Source: an uncultured Bacillus sp.
Lineage (GTDB): Bacteria > Bacillota > Bacilli > Bacillales > DSM-1321
Length of the DNA: 9,331 bases
NCBI GenBank assembly: GCA_934215995.1
Contig: CAKQBC010000070.1
Span: 1-9,331, forward strand
Direction: 5' to 3'
A program made the position numbers and the translations under genes. Below the pieces are notes generated by a model. The model saw nothing but the letters and a program-made list of their open reading frames with translations. It did not search any database and had not been told where the DNA came from. Shown one piece after another: positions 6,378 to 9,331 of the stretch. Position 1 is the stretch's first letter; each line of letters begins with the position of its first letter.

Positions 6378-7175
6378 CTACGATCTAAAATAAAACAAGG
6401 CAATCGATAGCGCCAATAAGGACAGAATTAGAATTGTATCTATTATTCCCCAAGACAGAACTCTATACTTCGTCCTTCCTTCACCGCCCCGGTAACCCCT
6501 CGCTTCCATAGCGATTGCAAGCTCCTCAGCCCGTTTGAAGGAGCTGACGAACAAAGGCACCAATAGCGGAACTACCGATTTGATCCTTTCCTTAATCGGC
6601 CCTGTAGTAAAGTCCACTCCCCGGGCAGCCTGCGCTTTCATGATTTTGCCCGTTTCATCCATCAATGTCGGGATGAATCGGAGCGATATAGACATCATTA
6701 AGGCGAGCTCATGCACCGGCAAATTCACTTTCTTGAATGGGCTTAGCATCTGCTCCAGGCCGTCCGTAAGCGAAATAGGGGATGTAGTCAGAGTCAGCAG
6801 GGTTGTAATCAGGATCAGGAACGTGAAGCGCAGGGATATATAGATCCCCTGCCGCAGCCCGCCTTCATAAATTTCCAGCCAGCCGAAATCCCAAAGGATT
6901 TCCCCTTCTTTAGTAAAGAAGATATGCAGCAGGAAGGTAAAGACGATCAGAAACAGAATTGGCTTAAGGCCGTTGAATAAAAATCTGGGCTGCACTCTGC
7001 TCAATGCGACCAGCAGAAGCGTATATGCCCCCAAAATCGTATACGTCACTGTATTGTTGGCAATGAAAACGATGCACACAAACAGAAAGACAAGCGACAG
7101 CTTTGCACGCGGGTCCATTTTATGGAGGAGTGAGCTCCCAGGGACATATCTGCCAATGATCATATTATCCATCAT
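6378..7175 (-). CDS. ecfT: EcfT, transmembrane coupling subunit of the ECF vitamin transporter
   Basis: A 265-residue membrane protein, the length known for B. subtilis EcfT (YbaF). It has hydrophobic segments near residues 27-60, 72-90, 110-130 and 243-262. The two short Ala-Arg-Gly motifs of EcfT coupling helices are visible at 184-186 (AQAARGVDF) and 225-227 (AMEARGYRGG); these helices dock on the two ATPases. EcfT joins the ATPases to interchangeable substrate-binding S components for vitamins such as riboflavin, biotin and thiamine; no S component is encoded here, which suits a shared (group II) module. The ATG overlaps the ecfA2 stop by four bases (ATGA, 7175-7172), with AGGGGG 8 bases upstream. 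A second in-frame ATG follows at once. Confidence 0.96.
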   Translation of the reverse strand: MMDNMIIGRYVPGSSLLHKMDPRAKLSLVFLFVCIVFIANNTVTYTILGAYTLLLVALSRVQPRFLFNGLKPILFLIVFTFLLHIFFTKEGEILWDFGWLEIYEGGLRQGIYISLRFTFLILITTLLTLTTSPISLTDGLEQMLSPFKKVNLPVHELALMMSISLRFIPTLMDETGKIMKAQAARGVDFTTGPIKERIKSVVPLLVPLFVSSFKRAEELAIAMEARGYRGGEGRTKYRVLSWGIIDTILILSLLALSIALFYFRS

Positions 7176-8041
7176 GTTGTTGTCCCCCTTTTCAGCTTTT
7201 CAGCAATTTCCTTCACCAAAGTCTCAATATCGAGGCAGGGTGAATCAAAGCGAAAACGGGAATGCTGCTGGAGCAGAAGCTGAAAGCGTACCGTTTCAGG
7301 TACATCGAGTCCGACTTTGGTCAGCTGTTCAGGCTGAGAGAAGATATCCAAAGGCGCCCCTTTTTTATAGATTGTGCCCTGGTGCATAATGATGATTTCA
7401 TCCGCGTACTGGGCTGCATCCTCCATACTGTGCGTCACAAGGATGGTGGATAGCCCTCTTTCTTTATGGAGCGTATAAAAAAGCTCCATGATTTCTTGGC
7501 GGCCTCTCGGGTCAAGGCCTGCCGTAGGCTCGTCCAATACGATGATTTCCGGTTCCATCGCAAGCACCCCCGCAATGGCAACCCGGCGCATTTGCCCCCC
7601 AGACAAATCAAAAGGCGATTTCTGCAGAATGTCTTCAGAAAGGCCGACCATCCTGATGGCTTCCCTTGCCAGTTTCTTGGCATTCTCTTCCGATACACCG
7701 AAATTCATCGGCCCGAAGCAGATATCTTTCTCCACGGTTTCCTCGAACAGCTGATGCTCCGGAAACTGAAAGACAATGCCCACCTTCTTGCGCACAGACT
7801 TGATGTCTTTTTCTTTTTTATCATGAGTGATCACTTTATCGCCGAGGTGCACTTCTCCCTTGGTCGGTCGGATCAGGCCGTTCAAATGCTGAAGAAGTGT
7901 CGACTTGCCTGAACCCGTATGGCCAATGATCGCCACGTAGCTGCCAGGGTCTATCACAAGATTCACATCGTGCAAAGCCAATCGCTCAAATGGTGTATTC
8001 GGCGAATACCGATATTCTACGTCCCTGAGTTCAATGCGCAT
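7172..8041 (-). CDS. ecfA2: EcfA2, ATPase subunit of the ECF vitamin transporter
   Basis: A 289-residue ABC ATPase. Walker [10 protein letters not shown] is at 40-48, the Q-loop at [10 protein letters not shown] (Gln92), the signature [13 protein letters not shown] at 146-158, Walker [14 protein letters not shown] with Asp170 and Glu171, and the switch His205 in VTHSM. The FPEHQLF and [10 protein letters not shown] wording is typical of the EcfA2/A' subunit (YbaE), as opposed to EcfA1. It forms a heterodimer with EcfA1 that drives the transporter by ATP hydrolysis at the membrane. It begins inside the end of ecfA1 (25-base overlap), with only a weak GGTGA before the ATG, so translation is probably coupled. 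The 80-residue tail after the H-loop is the usual EcfA C-terminal domain. Confidence 0.96.
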   Translation of the reverse strand: MRIELRDVEYRYSPNTPFERLALHDVNLVIDPGSYVAIIGHTGSGKSTLLQHLNGLIRPTKGEVHLGDKVITHDKKEKDIKSVRKKVGIVFQFPEHQLFEETVEKDICFGPMNFGVSEENAKKLAREAIRMVGLSEDILQKSPFDLSGGQMRRVAIAGVLAMEPEIIVLDEPTAGLDPRGRQEIMELFYTLHKERGLSTILVTHSMEDAAQYADEIIIMHQGTIYKKGAPLDIFSQPEQLTKVGLDVPETVRFQLLLQQHSRFRFDSPCLDIETLVKEIAEKLKRGTTT

Positions 8042-8856
8042 AATTCTTTCACCAACTGTTCATAAGATAGGTATCGATCAGATAGAGGGACCTGCTGGTC
8101 ATCAAGTTCCTTCGATAATTTAATGGAGAATGGGATATCCAGCCCGATATCCGTAAGCTCCTTATCCAGGCGGAAAATATCAGCAGGCGTACCCTCTTTA
8201 TACACTTGCCCTCCATTCATGACGATGATGCGGTCAGCCTTTGCCGCCTCCTCCAGGTCATGTGTAATGGATAGGACCGTCAAGTCTTTTTCATCCTTCA
8301 ACTCTCTCACCGTCTGCAGGACTTCTTCCCGTCCCCGCGGGTCAAGCATGCTTGTTGCTTCATCAAGGATAATGATGCTTGGCTGCAGGGCCAGCACGGA
8401 GGCAATCGCCACCCGTTGCTTCTGTCCACCTGATAGATGGTGCGGCTCTTGATCGAGAAATGTATCCATTTTTACGCTCTTTAGAGCCTGATGCACCCGT
8501 TCGACCATGATTTCCCTTGGTACACCGTTGTTTTCCAGACCAAAAGCCACATCATCCTGCACCGTTGTGCCAACAAACTGATTATCTGGATTTTGGAAGA
8601 CCATTCCGATCTCTTTTCTGACATCCCACACGTTTTCAGGCGTGAGTTCCTGATCTTGAACAACAATGCGCCCTCCAGTAGGATACTGAAGCCCATTCAG
8701 CAATTTGGCCATGGTTGACTTTCCGGATCCATTGTGGCCGACAATCGCCAACCATTCCCCTTCTTTGATGGAGAAGCTGACATCCTGAAGCGCCGGTCTA
8801 TCCTGCCCATCATATGTAAACGAAACATGGTCAACTTTCACCAATTCCTTTTTCAT
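8017..8856 (-). CDS. ecfA1: EcfA1, ATPase subunit of the ECF vitamin transporter
   Basis: A 279-residue ABC ATPase. Walker [10 protein letters not shown] is at 40-48, the Q-loop at [15 protein letters not shown] (Gln88), the signature [13 protein letters not shown] at 141-153, Walker [14 protein letters not shown] with Asp165 and Glu166, and the switch His199 in ITHDL. The NPDNQFV and DEATSMLDP wording marks the EcfA1/A subunit (YbxA). It pairs with EcfA2 and couples ATP hydrolysis to vitamin uptake through EcfT. The ATG at 8854-8856 has AGGGGG at 8870-8865 with 8-base spacing. It is the first recognised gene of the operon. No strong promoter was found within about 100 bases upstream; its expression may depend on the unusual leader-like region between it and rplQ. 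Confidence 0.96.
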   Translation of the reverse strand: MKKELVKVDHVSFTYDGQDRPALQDVSFSIKEGEWLAIVGHNGSGKSTMAKLLNGLQYPTGGRIVVQDQELTPENVWDVRKEIGMVFQNPDNQFVGTTVQDDVAFGLENNGVPREIMVERVHQALKSVKMDTFLDQEPHHLSGGQKQRVAIASVLALQPSIIILDEATSMLDPRGREEVLQTVRELKDEKDLTVLSITHDLEEAAKADRIIVMNGGQVYKEGTPADIFRLDKELTDIGLDIPFSIKLSKELDDQQVPLSDRYLSYEQLVKELCALNSGT

Positions 8857-8891
8857 CTCGGGATCCCCCTACTCTGCACTTTCTCTATATA

Positions 8892-9044
8892 CTAAGCTAA
8901 ATCATTTGATTTCTCCACTACATTCTCTTTTCCCGAACATGCAGCAGCTTGTGCTGGATAATAAAAAAACGCTGCACCCCTCCTAAAGGATATAATCCTT
9001 AGTAGAATAGCAGCGTATGGCCATGCTGATTTGTAAAAAAGCAT
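8892..9044 (-). CDS. Possible 50-residue leader peptide ORF upstream of ecfA1
   Basis: The ATG at 9044-9042 has AAGGAG (9056-9051) with a 6-base spacer, and the frame ends in TAG at 8894-8892, 35 bases before the ecfA1 start. The peptide is hydrophobic and aromatic in its first half (MLFYKSAWPYAAILLRIISF) and charged at the end. The frame is open back to an ATG at 9179 that has no binding site. I recognise no family. It reads straight through the terminator hairpin at 8963-9016, so a translating ribosome would disrupt that hairpin. It could be a chance ORF; the binding site and position are the only support. Confidence 0.25.
   Translation of the reverse strand: MLFYKSAWPYAAILLRIISFRRGAAFFYYPAQAAACSGKENVVEKSNDLA
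8963..9016 (-). terminator. Intrinsic terminator inside the rplQ-ecfA1 gap
   Basis: On the minus strand ACGCTGC (9016-9010) pairs with GCAGCGT (8975-8969). An inner hairpin is formed by 9002-8995 and 8991-8983 (eight pairs, one bulged base, 3-base loop). Six further U follow (8968-8963). The two stems are separated by 7-base internal loops. It lies 107 bases upstream of ecfA1 and 170 bases beyond the rplQ terminator, so it cannot be the main end of rplQ. It may end a short leader RNA or act as an attenuator of the ecf operon. Confidence 0.65.
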
Positions 9045-9080
9045 GTATTGCTCCTTATAATCAGAAGCGGGAGGGGTGCA
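8973..9080. repeat. Distant 11-base perfect inverted repeat overlapping the terminator
   Basis: TGCACCCCTCC at 8973-8983 and its exact reverse complement GGAGGGGTGCA at 9070-9080 are 86 bases apart. In a minus-strand RNA the upstream arm would pair with the segment that includes the first bases of the terminator's 3' arm (8975-8973) and one inner-stem base (8983). The pairing cannot coexist fully with the terminator and so has the form of an antiterminator. Confidence 0.5.
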
Positions 9081-9185
9081 AAGAGCTAGACGCGAAGCAT
9101 GAAAGTCATGCAGCCATCGTATCACTCTGTTTGCGTATTTCTGAATTGTATAAGCGATTGGATTATTCGCACTATACATGTTGCA

Positions 9186-9234
9186 AAAAAAGGGCTAAGA
9201 ACTAGTTAGTTCTCAACTGTCCCCGCCCTTTTTT
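9186..9234. terminator. Terminator of rplQ, with a nested palindrome
   Basis: AAAAAAGGGC (9186-9195) pairs with GCCCTTTTTT (9225-9234), ten pairs, placed 10 bases after the rplQ stop. Inside lies a second near-palindrome, AGAACTA (9198-9204) with TAGTTCT (9207-9213). Seven U follow on the minus strand, and the flanking A and T runs let it work in both directions. It ends the ribosomal protein operon. Confidence 0.88.
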
Positions 9235-9244
9235 CAAGTAAATA

Positions 9245-9331
9245 TTATACCAACTCGATAACCACGATCGGAGCTCCGTCTCCACGACGAGGACCCATTT
9301 TCATGATACGAGTGTATCCACCTTGGCGTTC
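9245..9331 (-). CDS. rplQ: 50S ribosomal protein L17, C-terminal 28 residues (start outside window)
   Basis: The frame from the right edge reads ERQGGYTRIMKMGPRRGD, then GAPIVVIELV and a TAA stop at 9247-9245. This is the conserved C-terminus of bacterial L17, a protein of the large subunit near the peptide exit tunnel. The gene is the last of the rpoA-rplQ end of the ribosomal cluster in Bacillus, directly before ecfA1, which matches here. Codons (CGT, GGT, GTA) show the bias of highly expressed genes. Confidence 0.95.
   Translation of the reverse strand, partial: ERQGGYTRIMKMGPRRGDGAPIVVIELV

Noticed and set aside
8991..8996. Perfect TATAAT on the plus strand
   Set aside because: It is the inner loop region of the terminator hairpin; no -35 hexamer lies at 16-18 bases and no TGn extension is present.
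8963..9080. T-box riboswitch before ecfA1
   Set aside because: GGAGGGGTGCAGCG looks a little like a T-box, but it lies on the 3' side of the terminator next to the U-run, and no T-box stem I features were found.
8857..9185. Insertion sequence or MITE in the rplQ-ecfA1 gap
   Set aside because: No terminal inverted repeats bounded by target duplications and no transposase fragment could be seen; a decayed element cannot be excluded.
9017..9205. 62-codon plus-strand frame in the rplQ-ecfA1 gap
   Set aside because: No ribosome binding site before its ATG, no recognisable motif, and it runs into the rplQ terminator. It overlaps the better supported minus-strand signals.

Overview
This window is a stretch of a Bacillaceae chromosome, the tail of the large ribosomal-protein cluster followed by sporulation and germination genes. 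Gene order, protein lengths and motifs match the Bacillus subtilis block rplQ, ecfA1 (ybxA), ecfA2 (ybaE), ecfT (ybaF), truA, rplM, rpsI, ybaK, cwlD, salA (ybaL), gerD, kbaA, pdaB (ybaN). The genus cannot be settled from the sequence alone. The window is read mostly on the minus strand, so the biological order runs from high to low coordinates.

Right part (9331 to 5620, minus strand): the last 28 residues of ribosomal protein L17 (rplQ) end in a strong terminator. A 388-base gap follows, then a tightly packed ecfA1-ecfA2-ecfT-truA operon with overlapping or nearly touching genes. It encodes the two ATPases and the transmembrane coupling subunit of an energy-coupling-factor vitamin transporter, then tRNA pseudouridine synthase A. 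The gap is unusually long for this junction. It holds a second intrinsic terminator, a distant 11-base inverted repeat that competes with it, and a 50-codon reading frame with a good ribosome binding site that runs through the terminator.

Middle (5619 to 4555): a near-consensus sigma-A promoter and an L13-leader-like stem precede rplM-rpsI (L13, S9), which end in a U-tailed terminator. The ybaJ methyltransferase that follows in B. subtilis is not here. A 290-base stretch lies in its place.

Left part (4314 to 1): ybaK (DUF2521), cwlD (spore cortex amidase) and salA (Mrp-family P-loop regulator) are on the minus strand. gerD (germination lipoprotein, with a candidate sigma-G promoter) is on the plus strand, kbaA (KinB pathway membrane protein) on the minus strand, and the 3' end of pdaB (spore polysaccharide deacetylase) on the plus strand. 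Convergent pairs are separated by hairpin terminators. Four of these genes act in entry into sporulation, spore cortex formation or germination.

No mobile element, CRISPR array, rRNA or tRNA gene was seen. Most of the window is a conserved Bacillaceae core region. The best candidate for something undescribed is the leader-like region between rplQ and ecfA1.
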